Source: Yamagishiella unicocca
Lineage: Eukaryota > Chlorophyta > Chlorophyceae > Chlamydomonadales > Volvocaceae
Length of the DNA: 64,000 bases
Reading direction: 5' to 3'
NCBI GenBank assembly: GCA_003116995.1
Contig: BDSL01000043.1
Coordinates: forward strand, 310,001-374,000
Made by a program: the position numbers and the translations under genes. Shown here in pieces: positions 40,877-53,380 of the stretch (position 1 is the first letter of the stretch; every line of letters starts with the position of its first letter). The notes beneath the pieces are model-generated. The model worked only from the letters and a program-made list of their open reading frames with translations, did not search any database and was not told the origin of the DNA.

Positions 40877-43672
40877 AAAGCTCGCGGCGCAGCGGTGGTG
40901 CTGCCCCTGTGATCTGCGGGGGGGTGTGAGACGTACGGCCCCTGATGCGACATGCGATGTCAGGGGGAGGAGCAGCCCTTGCCGCACCTACTGCTTCCGG
41001 TGTCAGGGCGATGCGCCGGAGGCTCCATCTTCCGATTCGGAGCCCACTGTTACCGTTCTACCTCTATTACTACTGCAACTGCTAGCTATGTTTCTATTAG
41101 CCCCATACGCCTAGGCCCCATGGGGGACTGCGAAGATTGGCCCCACCGACAGCGCTTCACGAAGTTGCCCGAGGCTGCCGCCCTGATGGGAATGCGCGCC
41201 AGCCTGAGGCGGGCCGCCAGGCGGCTCATGACGTCATGCCGTACAACACACGTCCAGACACCGTTCCGCTCTTGTTGTTAAACCCTAAGCGCACTACTGC
41301 GGCGCGCGAGAGCTGCGACACCGTGCTTGATAAAGCCACAGGAAGACGGAGCCGTACGACGACGCATGCAGGCGCTCAGCGCGTACGTGCCGTACCCAGT
41401 GCCGACGGCTAAGGTCGAAACGTCGGCCGCGTCGGCGACGTTCGCAGACGACGGAAACGTCATTGCACCAGGACAGCGGACCGCAGTGTCGGGTAACGAG
41501 GCGGAGCGCGCAACCCAGGCCGCTCCACATGCGCCCTGCAGCTGTGGCCGAGCGCCTCATACCCGATATGCGCACCCGGAGCAGCTTGTATCAAACGCAC
41601 AGGCTGGTAGTCGCAAATAACAAAACGTCTAGGCGGTGAAACAGCAGGCACGAGGCGGCGGCGGTGCGATGTTCATCGCCTCTTAGCATTGCACCGGGAG
41701 CCGTGGACGGAGGCCGAAGGCAGCTCCGCCGTAAGAGCGCATGCGGCTGAGAGCACGTGAAAACACCTCCATTCGTCTAGCATGGTATACGGCACCCTAG
41801 ATCATCTGCAGTATGGTTGAGCTATCATGGTTGGAGCGAAACACACCACGGTGCGCGCGCGGGGCGGAGCTTCACAGTACGAATGTACGGATGTACGATT
41901 CACCGCTGCTTGCGACAAACCCGCCCTACCTCTGTCCGCGCTGATGCCGATGCGAATGGGAGGGCAGCAACGCCGTACCCTTAAGCCGTCATCATTGCCG
42001 TACGTACATTCTTCTATTCCAATACCAACACCAGCCAGACGGCCCGTCGTTGCGCACTCATCGAAAAGGAACAAACTGAACATATGAAAACCCTAAAAAC
42101 TGCCGGCTGGCATGACGCCGTAGGCAGCGGCATGCTTGATGCAGATGCTAACATGTAGGGCCCTGGTGGCGACTACCTATACCGACTGACATTGGTAGTC
42201 TGGTATGTATGCACGATGCCCACCAGCCAACTAATCAACCGCTTCATTGTGCTGCGGCACGCTCCCCGATGGCGCGGGCACTGCCTGCAACCACCAACCA
42301 ACCCCACCAACGGTCGCCCCAAACCCCGGCGAGTGCCTGCTGTGCACCACCTCCACAACCCACCTACGTCTGTCAACCAGCTAACCGCCTGCGCTGAGGT
42401 ACACCACCGGCTGAGGAAACGGAGGCAACCACCCAACCAACCGACCACCCAACCAACCAACCGTCCTTCCATCCGGTCACCTGCGGGCAAGTTCAAACGG
42501 TATGATGCGCGGCGCTTCAGCCGCATCGCGGAAAGCGAATGAACATTGAGTGTGGCTGACGTGTCTGTCCGCGTCACCACTTGTGGATTGACGAGCTCCG
42601 CACGGTCAACGCGAGGCGGATCGGTCAAACCCATTTTTGAACACAATTCACGTGCCGCGCAGCAAGAGGTCGGCGGCTCCACGTTCCAAACAACAAACGC
42701 ACAAACACACACGCCAGCGGCCCCTCTGATGCCACCTCTCGATACCTCTCGTGCGTGTGCTTTGATGTGATGTCGTACACCGTCTGCCTCTGACCCTACC
42801 CAGCTATGTACGGACAACCTTAAACTCTTAAGGCTCAACTTAGCGCCTTGTACGACCGCAAGGGCGCGACGTTTCTACTTCCTTGATCTATGCCGTACCA
42901 CTCCCCCCAGAGGGAGGATTACCTGCGCATCCGGCGGCGTGGGGTAGAGGGCGTGGGCGCACTTCTCCCCCACCCACCCTCCACCTACGCACAATACACA
43001 CGCACACACCTGCACTGTACAAACGCAGCCGGCGTGGGGCTTTATCTACAAACAGTGGCAGCGACCGCACCCGCCCACGAACAAAACCCAAACGTCGACT
43101 GGGCGAGATGGGCAGCGCTAGCTTCGGGCGCCGTCCGATCCGCCCCTCCTCTTCTTCCTCCTCGTCCTCCGGCTCCTCCTCCTTCCCACCCCCCAGTCTC
43201 ACTGCTCAACCACTCCGGCTCCCCCCTGCCCGACTAAAAGGGGGCCCCGGACGTCGTTGCTGCTACTGCTGCTGCTGCTGCTGTCGCTGCTGCTGCCGCT
43301 GCTACTGCCGCTGCTGTTACTGCGACATACAACGCTGCGAGGGCCTTCAGGAAGGCTAGCCTGCTGCCAACAACGCTTGTAAGAAAGCACACGGACGCCA
43401 TGTCGCCACCGGGGCTGTCAACCGGGGCTGTCAACCGGCGCCGCCGCCACCGGAGGCTGTCGACACGGGAGTCGCGCACGCCGCAGCTTCCCTAGGCAGC
43501 CCCGCAATTGCTTGCCCCGCCGTCTCCTCCTCAGTAGCATCGAGCGGGGGGGCGGCATCGAGCGGTGGAAACACGGCCGCGGCGGTCAACACGTCTCAGG
43601 CCGACGGAGACGTGGGACGTGTGCGTGGGGCCGCTGTGAGGGCCCCCAGTGCGGGGCTGCCGGTGCTCGCGG
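40877..43672. other. Spacer without recognised genes
   Basis: Convergent spacer between genes 6 and 7, including the 3' UTR of the FAS1 gene. Several open stretches (e.g. 40952-41281, 42173-42838) show no conserved motif. Contains CCAACCAACC runs near 42420-42470 and CTG-type repeats at 43257-43325. Confidence 0.4.
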
Positions 43673-45952
43673 TCAGCAGCGGTCCGGGGCGGTCACCACG
43701 CGGATCCGGCGTTGGGCGTCCACACACACCTTTGCGGTGTAAGAGGGGGGGAGGGGGGGTTTGATAAGAGACTCCGCGAAGGGGGGGAGGGGGGGGTTAC
43801 AGGTAAAGAACCGGTTAGGGGGGGGGGGAGGGGGAGGAAGACGCGGCCAGGTGAGGGGTACGACACCAGACGAAAGGGGTTCAACGGGTACGACACAGAC
43901 CGACCTGCGGCCAGCTCAATTCAAAAATTTCAAATGCTCCAGGGAGCGCCACTTCCCGCTACTTCCCGCGTTGGGTAACCAGGTATTCTCTGTACCCCCC
44001 CCCCACACACACCGCACCACAAGGATTCCTTAAAGGAATTTCCAAAGGAATTTCCTTTGGACCCCCCTTTCCCCGCACCTGCGCCAGGAACCAGGGGCAG
44101 TCCACATCGCAGTTTCGAGGCAGCAGCGTGAAGGAGAACTGCCCCCACTGCGTCAGGGGCCGGCTCACGGCGGCGACCAGCACAGCGCCGCTGTCGGTGG
44201 TGACCGTCAGCAGCGGCCGCACCGGACTGGCGGCGTTGATCACCGTGCCCGCAGCCCACTCCAGGTTGTAGAAGAAGGAGCAAATGGTGTACACCGCCTG
44301 GGGTGGGGGTGGAGGTGGAGGTGGAGGTGGAGGTGGAGGTGGAGGTGGAGGTGGAGGTGGGGGGGGGAGGTGGGGGTACAGAAAATACCCGGGGGGGTTA
44401 CTCGACGCGGGAAGTGGCGGGGGGGGGAGAGGGGCGAAGTGGCGGGTGGATTGGCCAGGGTGAGGGCTGGGCAGGCCAGCACCCCAGGGGGGGTGGGTTG
44501 GCCAGGGTGAGGGCTGGGCTTGTTGTTGGGTGCGATCGTAGCAGGGCGGGGTGGGTCAGTTTGGTGAGGGCATTGGGGGGAAGCGATCCGGTGGTGGTGG
44601 GCGGGTGGTGGTGGTTGGGGGCGAGAAGACTTTGGTACGCAACATAGGAGACGGAGGGCAAGGGGGGAAGGGCTGCGGGGGGGGGCAGGGAGAGCAGGGG
44701 GGCCCGGGAGAGGGCTGCGGCCTCAGTGGTGCAGCCATGGCGGACCCCCAGCGCCCTCCGCAGTGGCCCGCCCTTGCCCGCCCTTGTTGCGGCTCGCGCA
44801 GACTATCTTGCTGACCCCCCAACCCGGGAAGCGGGAAGCAGCAACCCGTGCGGCGTGCTGCGCTGTGCTGCGCTGTGCTGCGCTGTGCTGCGCTGTGCTG
44901 CGCTGTGCTGCGCTGTGCTGCGCTGTGCTGCGCTGTGCTGCGCCGTGCTGCGCTGTGCTGCGCTGTGCGTGAAGCGCATGAGGGTGTGTGGCAGCCATGA
45001 GCCAGTCCCCGTCCCCACCCTCTTCGCAAAGGTGCCTCCCGGGTTCCCTACCCCGCCACCCCCACCCATCCCCAACCAGTTTCTGCCCTGTCCTTTCCTG
45101 TGTCGTGTAACCGGGTCTTCGCGCCAAACCTCCCGTTTCTGCAACCCACCTGCGCCGGCCGCTTGGGCGCCTCCCACTTCAGAGCCTCCCACGAGCTCAG
45201 CGTCCTGCTGTAGAACCCGGACAGCGGGCCGCTCTCCTCGCTGTAAGCTGACATAGCCGCCCCGCCAATCAGCTTCTCGGGGCCCTGCCGGGGGGACCGG
45301 GGGCGTTACAATAAAAGAACCAGTAGGGGGGGGGGCAGGGGGGTTACAATAAAAGAACCGGTAGGGGGGCAAGGGGGGAGATGTAGTGGGGGCAGGGGGG
45401 GGAGGGCGGGAGGGTGAAGGGTGAAGCGGCGGAGCGATGGAGGAAAAGGCGCCGTTGGGTGGGTAGCTGTTGGTGCTTGGGTGGGTGGGGCCTGCTCTGC
45501 CCTTCCCTCCCCGCATCCCTCCCCCTTCCCGCATCCCCGTCCATCAATGCCGTCCCCTTACCCCCCCTCCCACCCACACACACCGCGTCCACCCACACAC
45601 ACCGGCCTTGACCACCGCTACCCCCCCCCCACTATCTTGTCGTTTTCGTGTCACCGGTTTTCACGCCACCCCCCAGTGCTCCAGCACGCGCCCACAACAT
45701 CGGGACCATGCGCCAACTATCCTGTCCCGTCGCGTAAAACGGTTTTGACCCCCCCCCCGCCGCCTCCTCCGATTCTGCACCTGGTAGCTGTAAAACATGG
45801 TCATGGTGCCGCCGCTCGCGAGCTCCGAAACCACAATCAGGTCCATATCCACGGGGCGATCCCACGTCAGGTTGAACACCGTGTTGCCGGAGGTGGGGGC
45901 GGGAAGCACCAGGCCGCCAGGGCCGCTGCCGGGTTCGGGGGGGGGCAGGCCG

Positions 45953-45987
<35 letters not shown>

Positions 45988-48900
45988 CGACGGCGGCGAT
46001 TGTGGCGGCGAGGGCAGCAGTGGCGGCGACGGCGGCGGCGAAAGCGGGCCAGGCAGGGGCTCCAGCAGCAGAACGCTGCTGACCAAATAGACGAGGGGCT
46101 GGGTGGGGAGGTTGGGGGGGGGGGATAACCCGTGGGGGGGATGGGGGGAGGGGGAGGGGGGAGGGAAGGAGGGGGGCAGAGGAGGTCGGGGCGGGAAGGG
46201 GGAGGGAGGGGGTGAGTTGAAGATACAGCCGGCGACGCACGGTGATACCTTTGGAATGGACGGGCGCTGGACGGTTGGTAGTTTTGTTGGTTCGTTCGTT
46301 AGGTAGCATCCAAGTTGGAGGGGCCAGCGTGCCAACTGCCATTGAACGTCGCGATCAGCTTCGTCTCGAGGCTGGCAAAGAAGACCCTGCCGCCCTTCTC
46401 TGCCGCCCCGAAACCACGTCTGCCCCGTAAACACACATTTCCACGGAGCCCATTCGAGGCAGCCCCCCCAGCCCCCTGCGGTCGTCGTCTACTCGTCTTA
46501 CCTTGCCGATGGCGATGTCTGATCGCAGCACCTGGGCCTTGTTCTGCTTGCCGGTGATCCGGATGGAGTTGCTGCTGGCGCGCCTGCGGGAGGAAAGGCG
46601 ACGTGGGGTAATGCGGGGTATGGGGGTTGGAGCTCTGAGACTTTACTCGCCTTACTTTCAGTGCCGAAACTCGGCACTGAACTACGGTCTCTTCTCATCG
46701 GCTCCGCTCTTTTGATTGTGCCGATACGCCCTTGACCCCCGCTCCATCCCGCACCTCCCACCGTTTCTTATATTCCATAACAAAGTACACATTTCTACGC
46801 GGCCCTTCCTCTCGCCCTCACGTCTCCTATGCCGTGTATACCGATCTTCTCGCCAACTCTATCAAAAGCCTAAACACACCCCTCTCCCCTCCCCGCACCC
46901 CCCCGCACTCCCCACCCGCACCTCGCCAGCAGCAGGCTGCCTCCCTGGAGCGTCACCATCCGCCCTCCCACGTCCCCCGCGCCCTCCGAAACCACGGAGG
47001 GCACCTCGGAGGAGGGCAGCACTTGCGGCAGCACGTGGTAGCGCATGAGCGCCGTGAGGGCCTTACGCGCGGTCTTGGAGGTCAGCTGCGGCAGCGAGGT
47101 GCCGGTGGCGGCGAAGTATTCGGCCCAGGCCTGAGAAGGGGAAGGGGGGTAGCGGGTTGGAATTTCAGTGGGGTGGGTGGGTGTGATGGTGGGTGAGTTG
47201 GTGGGTTGATGGGTGAGTGGGCGTGCACCGGGCAGAAAGTAGTAAGGCGGGTCGATGAACCGACGAAGGATGGAGTGGAGCGGAATTGTCAGCTGGTGGA
47301 AAGTTTGGGTTTAAAGCAGGTTTCGCGAGGTTGAGGTTGCGCGGGTGGGGGCGGTGGAGCGGGTTTTAGGGTTGTGAGGATATGGCTGGGTGGGATGCGT
47401 ACGGCAGTATGCCCCAACCGGGGGTGGGCGACCCGGGGTGCCCCAGCCATGGGACCGTTGGGACCGTTGCGCTGCCTCGGTTAGGGTTTTCCTGGCGGCC
47501 AGAGGTTGGACCGAGTTAGTTGGTTCAAATGCCACGATGCCACCCCACTGCAGTCGCTGGCCATCTGGCTCCGAGGCCTAAGGGTGGTTGGTTGTTAGGA
47601 TCCTTTCCCACAACAGCCGTAATATAATCCGAATCCCGCCATAGTGAGTGTGGTGTCAAAATCAAACTGAAACCATACAAGAACCCTGTTGGAGTCAGCG
47701 CTCCGAAGCCCTCGGGCTGGCACTTCACGCCGGCTGTTGGCCCTAGCCCGGCACCTGCCTCAGCTACGGGATTTCAAGCCTCCGTCGATCGGTTGCACGC
47801 TGGAACGGGACGAGGACGGTTCAGATCTTCAGAAGCTCGACCCAGCATCACACACACTGACTCCGCAACGCTCGCTCCCGCCCACACGAGGAGGTCCCAA
47901 CTACAACCAAGTCTGCCGCGTCCGCGAGGAGGTTCCAATTGCACTGCACAAAGAGAGGCCTCTATCAGATGTATCGGCCACGCCCCACAGAGAGGCGCAG
48001 AGGCCCAGCGGATGCCCCGGCTCAGCCGGAGAGAACCAAACATAGCTTCCGCTGTGCCGACGTAATCATAACCCAAATCCGCTTCAATAAAGAATCTACT
48101 TTATGTGAAAATAAAAGTGAGTAAACAACGTGGCTGAAAGTGATATGTTAGGACGCTGCTTTGTATGAAGAAACAGGGCTGTAAAAGGACGGTGACAGAG
48201 ACCCGGGGTTCGCACGAGGGCCGAGCGGCGCGGCGAGAGGCGGCGGGGGGAGGGACAGCGTGAGGCGTTGTGCGCAAGGAACTGGGATTGAAAAAGATGA
48301 ACTGGGTCGGGTCTAGCTGCAGGTCCGATCCGTGTCGTCGCTTTCACTCTTCAGCTTCAAGTGCAACCTTCCGGGCCCTTTCAGCGAGCTGTGGTGGGCT
48401 TCGCAGACACCCCGTGTCCTTGCCTGTGGATATTCACTCCTCCCTGGGGCCAGTCCGGTGAGCCATCCATGCAGTTCCTCGGGCCCTCCCCCCGCTTCCG
48501 CCTCCAACGCGTGTCCCAAACGGTTTTTCCCTTCGTTCACGGGCTTTCCACGTAAACCCCGCCTCCGCCTTCACACGCAGACGCAGTACACACCACTCCT
48601 CTATCTGCTGGGCATGCAGTCCTAGGGGTGTCAGTAACGGCGAGATGTCGATTGAAACAAGTAAGAAGCCTGTTAATCGCTTTCGTGCTCCGGACTGCAG
48701 CGACGACGGCTCAGCTCCACATTAAATAAACGCAGGCACGGCCGCGATTCCGCGGTGACTTCGCAACCTGACCTAACGCAGCTCTTTACTCAGCCCCTGA
48801 CTCACCTCCTACCAACCCCACACAACCCCACACGGCCCCCACCTGCCCACGCCTGCTTATGACCTGGGTGACGGTAAACTCAGCAGCCGGCTCAGCTCAC

Positions 48901-49433
48901 CGCATTCACCGGCACGAACACCGTCCGCTGCAGCTGGCCCAGCCTGCCGCACTTCCTGCCGCAGTCCAGCATCCATTTCCCATAATCATCAGCCTGCGCC
49001 AGCAGCTTGCTGAACGTGCTGAGCTCGGGGCACGACCGCGCAAGCTCTTCCAACGAAGTCGCATCGGACACTGCCAAGCAGGGTGGCAAGACAGGACCCG
49101 GCAGCAATTGCTGGCCTGCGGGAGAACGAAGGTACACTGTATTTGGAAGCTCGTTTAACCAAGCAGGGGGTCGTGGTCTTGCTAGTAACCGAAGGCCGGC
49201 ATAGACATGGCTACAAACAATCGTTGATTTTAAATTTGACGTTGGACGTGGTTGTATCACTGGACGGCAGAGGTGGAACCCAAGCCGAAGTCGAACGCGC
49301 CGTCCAGCTTCCCTAGTAGTGCGCTTTTGTTTCGTCCGTTTCTGCCCAAGTCGTAACGATGGAGCTCACCTGCCAAAGGCGAGACTAACGTAATGAACAG
49401 TAAAAAGCCCAACACCGGCACATCTGGAATCAT
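43673..49433 (-). CDS. Secreted fasciclin (FAS1) protein with Pro-rich hinge, 432 aa
   Basis: Likely extracellular-matrix or cell-surface adhesion protein. Minus-strand exons: 49433-49370, 49115-48901, 47130-46922, 46583-46502, 46098-45781, 45284-45150, 44297-44079, 43729-43673 (TGA). Signal peptide residues 1-22 (MIPDVPVLGFLLFITLVSPL). One FAS1 domain, ~37-204: LEELARSCPELSTFSKLLAQ, TVFVPVNA, ALTALMRYHVLPQVLPSSEV, VTLQGG, SDIAIGKPLVYLVSSVLLLE. Then an SP/PP hinge (~205-250) of hydroxyproline-glycoprotein type. The C-terminal half starts FNLTWDRPVDMDLIVVSE, continues with GPEKLIGGAAMSAYSEESG, AVYTICSFFYNLEW and LLPRNCDVDCPWFLAQ; it loosely recalls bacterial YfaP/DUF2135-like beta modules, but I cannot assign it. 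Intron 4 (46501-46099) contains a coding-like stretch that may be an alternative exon. The last acceptor (GCAAAG at 43730) is the weakest junction. Confidence 0.8.
44311..44360 (-). repeat. (GGAGGT)n run before a FAS1-gene acceptor
   Basis: Eight GGAGGT units; on the gene strand (ACCTCC)n, acting as an extended pyrimidine tract for the exon starting at 44297. Confidence 0.8.
44373..44415 (+). repeat. Family B element
   Basis: GGGGTACAGAAAATACCCG and GGGTTACTCGACGCGGGAAG, in FAS1 intron 6 on the opposite strand. Further short copies lie at 45303-45325 and 45340-45365. Confidence 0.55.
44855..44967 (+). repeat. (CTGCGCTGTG)n 10-bp array
   Basis: About eleven copies, one with a T-to-C change, in FAS1 intron 6 (minus-strand gene). 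Confidence 0.9.
45635..45750 (-). repeat. Pair of interspersed elements (family C type)
   Basis: TTGTCGTTTTCGTGTCACCGG at 45641-45670 region and GCGCCAACTATCCTGTCCCG plus CGCGTAAAACGGTTTTG at 45711-45748. The second matches 24024-24078 and, in the other orientation, 30228-30268. Confidence 0.6.
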
Positions 49434-52010
49434 TTGCCAGAGAGTACGCGCACCATTCGCATACAAGTCACGGCCTCGCGTCTGACGTTTCACGACCTAG
49501 GTATGCGCAATTTATAAGAGTACGCAGAGCTTGGTATAGTCCTATGCGTCATTATACATTCAAGGCGTTGGGGGTGGTTTGCAGTTTTATAGGTTTCACA
49601 GAATCGCACGGCGCATAGCGGTAGCTTAAATCCGTATGGCTGAGTTCCATACAAGTATTAAAAAGGTTGGTGCAGATCCTGGAGTCGGTCTGCTTTCATG
49701 CTGTACAGAATCGTACAATCAGCAGCTGGTTGCCACACCCCACACGGTGAAAACCCACTGAGTAGGCGATCAGCCAATCGCCTTTCCTCTAGAACATACG
49801 GCATACGCCTAAACTGGTGATGAATGCACCACATCTATGCGCAGCACATAGTGCCTTTTGGGGCGTCTGTTACGATTACGTTTCGTGTCGTACTGGCTCG
49901 CGCGAGAAGCATGTGCCCCCTTCCGTCAAAGGGCGCATATCTAATATTTATATCAGCAAGTCGAATTTATTCCCGTAGTGACCCTGTTCGCGCTCTCTGA
50001 ATCTGGGCCAAAAGGTTGCCCAGTTTCACCTGGGTGCCACGGTGTCATCACCATTTGCAGATCCTGTCCTATAGGAAACTCTACAGCCAGTCTGAAAGGC
50101 TCTCACATGTCGAGATCCCAACAGCCGAGACGAAAACGCATCAGCGCCGTGTGGTGCTTCCGAGGCATACACAGGGCGTCTAGCGCTGTCTTGTCGTACG
50201 GTGCGGTCTCGTTCTGGGGCCCCCCGCTTGTCCTGGGTTTGCCCGGCGTCTCTCTGCATTTTGAGGCTTTCGTGTGCCCTTGGGCCGTCTGCTGCTGGAT
50301 TCAGCCCCGGTTCTCCGATCGTGAGGTCCTGGATGTGTCCTGGGTTATGCCCGGGCCTGAGGACCGGTCCTCATCTTATTATGATCTTTGTTAGAAACCG
50401 TGCTCATAAATGGTGACGAATGGTGGGGGTGACCTACGGCGTCTCATGAAGTTCGTAACGTTTCTTTCATCCTTCTGCGTTAAACGGTTATTTGTGTTGC
50501 AACTTGTTACAACTTTTATGGTTTGGGACTTTGGGTACCCAGACTTGACGCAACTGCTTAGCTTTATGTCACAGCGTCCACAAGCCATGCTAATTTGTCA
50601 ATATGGGCTGTGACGGTCCAAGGCATCACGTTATTAAACTTCGTCCAACGAGGTATCATACCCTCGAGATGCTCGATTCATTACAGTCTGGCCTTTGCCA
50701 GGCCTGATACCTCCTCGGAACAATAATCAATGAGGAATGGGGTTTGCCGAAAGTCGACGACGACGATCCGAAGATGACGGCCATGGTTCGTCTACGCACA
50801 GCAATTCGGATAATGAGGGCAAAATCATCTATCCAATTTTGCGTTTCACATAGTGTTTCATCGGAACTGTGGGCAGACAGCCGCCGTACGTTTTCGTCCT
50901 CCGCGGCTCTGCCTGTCTCCGTCCCCTCAATAAGCTCCTGTCAGCTGATGCTCGCGCGTGACACTTAGTGCCTCCGCAGAAATCCAGCCAAATTCATTGC
51001 TGCACAGCTTTGGCACTCATGGCCTTGTAGTCTTGGCGAGCTGCTCGCAAGCGGCTTTGGAGCCTTGGCGGGCACAAATTTCGAGCAGTTTCGAGTCAGC
51101 ATGGTGGTCAACAGCCACGACCAATACCCCCGTTGCGACTCTGGTTCGCAGGTGGACTAGCAGGTCTTGATGGCGCTACGTTCGTCCCCATGCTCAAGGG
51201 TGGCGGTGTCACACGAGAGAGCTGCTCATTGAACAAATCATGTGCCTAACCTGGACTCCTTTGTCTCGTTTTGCTGCGACTTGGGGGCGTGTTGTGCGTT
51301 GGGCCGTTAGGTACGATTGCACAGTTCACCAATTAACGATGACGAAGTAATGATGTCGGCTTGCGGAATGGAGGCGCCACGAAGGTAGGATCGGTGAGCT
51401 GCCAGGTAGAAGCTACGCAGTTCAGCTGCCGCGAACGCCGGTGTGCACGATATGTGTGTGCAACTATATGATAATGGAAGGTTCTCGGCTGTGCAATGGA
51501 TACATGGCGATGATAGACCTTACATTTCTCTTCCGCTAGGCCGGTCCGCAACCTAACGAAAGGGGCCTACTAGTTGCTCATCGGATGATGCCGAAGCAAA
51601 CCGAAGAGCAAAACGAGACAAAGGAACACCCTTTGGCTCGACTCCTTATACTCGAACCAAGCGTACGACACAGATCTACGACCAGCATAACCGCACACAG
51701 GAAAACGCCAACAGAAACCGCCGACAATTGCCACTCAGCTCGTAAGGACGGTAATTTGTCGATGACGGTGAAATGACGTGACAGCGGCAGTACCAAACTT
51801 CTCTGCCACGACCAGCCACACAAACCGACCAGCGCATTGAGCACGCTCTTTCTAGCACTGCCTCGTTCCGTCGCAACCGCTCCTTCCCTCTGACGCCGCG
51901 GGCGAAGCTCTTCCGCCGTTGGAGGCGAAATCGAACGAAACGGGGCAGCTTACGTAGCACAGCGCGGCCTGGGCATTGCTTGAACCTGCCTAAAGTTGAC
52001 CGGCTTACGG

Positions 52011-52915
52011 CTAAGGCCAGCTGCGGTCGTCCACAGACGAGTACGCGGATTGGTAAGGTCCTCCCTGATTCTTGCTTGTTGCTTCGCTGCGTACGCGGAT
52101 CCGCGGGAGGGCCGCCTGTCGGACTCGCGGGATCGCACGATCCATTTCGATGGGTGGCTGGGTAACGGGGACCCTCGTGCACCCAACAAAAGAAAGTAAA
52201 AACCTAGTAGGAGCCCAGGTGACACGGTGCATCCCATACGCTGCGGCTGCTGTCGCCCGACCAAACGTGGACAGGCGTAGCCTTGCGATCCGCGAGAACC
52301 TACTTAACACCTTGTCCCTTTGTGTCTCCCAGTCCAACACCGGAGACCCCCCTACGTCGGTAAACGGCAGATTTAGCGCCGTGGCCGATGCTACGACCTC
52401 CAACCCTCCCATGTCGCGCGGGCTAGGCCTGGCTAGGTCCCTCGACGCCGATTGGCAGTAACTCAACCTTATCAAGGTTCAGCCGTTGCCCAGAAGCCTG
52501 GGCGTATACCTCCATGGACGCCAGAAAAGCCGGCACCTCCGCTGCCCCCTCCAACAGCACCTGAGTGTCGTCGGCAAACTGCACCGCGGTGGTTATGTTG
52601 CCCGCCCCTACCGCAAGCCGGATGCCAACCCCCCGTTGCTGTAACCAGCAAAGGAGAGCCTGAGCAACAAACAACTACAACAGAGGTGCTAGCGGGCAGC
52701 CTTGCCGTACCCCCGCCTCTAGAGATACCAGGCGGGACTTGTGCCCGTTGACCACCGCCAAGGACCTGGTGTCGGTCAGCAAGACCCGAGTCCAGGACAT
52801 CATCCCCGCACCCGCCCCCATCGCCTCCATCGCCTGATACAGGAAGTCTCTGTCCACAGAATCGTATGCTTTGGCAATGTCCAGGAACGCCAGTACACAC
52901 GACCGACCTTGTTAT
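52011..52915 (-). pseudogene. Non-LTR (LINE-type) reverse transcriptase remnant
   Basis: Minus-strand reading shows RT motif A (LAFLDIAKAYDSVDRDFLYQ, about 52850-52905), then SLEAGVRQGCPLAPLL (about 52680-52730), the catalytic AVQFADDTQVLLEG (about 52550-52590), then LNLDKVELLPIG and, in another frame, DMGGLEVVASATALNLPFTD and a thumb-like continuation. It is broken by an in-frame stop at 52675-52677, a frameshift near 52440-52460 and a stop just upstream of motif A. The 5' part, including any endonuclease, is absent, as in a 5'-truncated LINE insertion. Not expected to be active. Confidence 0.85.
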
Positions 52916-53105
52916 GCCATGAGATGGGGAATCTGCCTCTGCCTCAGCCCAGCCCAGCCCGGATATAAACCGTTATCTTGGAAATGAGATACGTCACCGA
53001 TTCGCACAGGCGTGCGTCCGTTGCCGGCGCATGGCTTGAACCGCGCCGCCCTCCTGGGGAGATACCGCGATGAGGACGCGAACCGCAACCGCAAGCTAAC
53101 AGTGG

Positions 53106-53312
53106 GGGGCGTCGAGGAAGCCCCGTGGATGCGAGAAAAACCGTTGGGGGGGGTTATACGAGAATCCGGGGGGGGCGGGTTGGGGTTGGCCGGGGGGTTC
53201 GAGGAAGACCCGTGGATGCCCGAAAAAACTGTTTAGAACAAACGTTTTGAGATGCATGCTGGAGAACTGGGTTGGGGATACTAAAGCCGAAGGTCGTAAT
53301 ATGACCTTTGGC
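53106..53312 (+). repeat. Two family A elements, the second near full length
   Basis: 53106-53148 is a head-only copy (GAGGAAGCCCCGTGGATGCG and AAAAACCGTT). 53198-53312 is a long copy with head GAGGAAGACCCGTGGATGCC, AACTGTTTAGAACAAACG, GAGATGCATGCTGGAGAAC, TACTAAAGCCGAAGG and a near-palindromic tail (CCGAAGGTCG/TATGACCTTTGG). Confidence 0.75.
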
Positions 53313-53318
53313 CGGGGG

Positions 53319-53380
53319 GGGGGTCCACGGGATCGAAACCCAGAGACACAACACAGCGGCGCTCTCGCTTAGCCACAGAC
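53319..53380 (-). other. tRNA-like pol III box pair next to a family A element
   Basis: On the minus strand TGGCTAAGCGAGAGCG (A-box type) is followed by GGGTTTCGATCCC (B-box type), but only about 34 nt apart, too close for a tRNA. Probably a degraded tRNA-derived SINE head. Confidence 0.35.

Noticed and set aside
40952..42838. Several open frames of 85-220 codons
   Set aside because: No recognisable motif, no splice-consistent partners and composition typical of the spacer.
49978..50394. 138-codon plus-strand frame
   Set aside because: No conserved motif, no neighbouring exon, and located in the repeat-bearing intergenic island.
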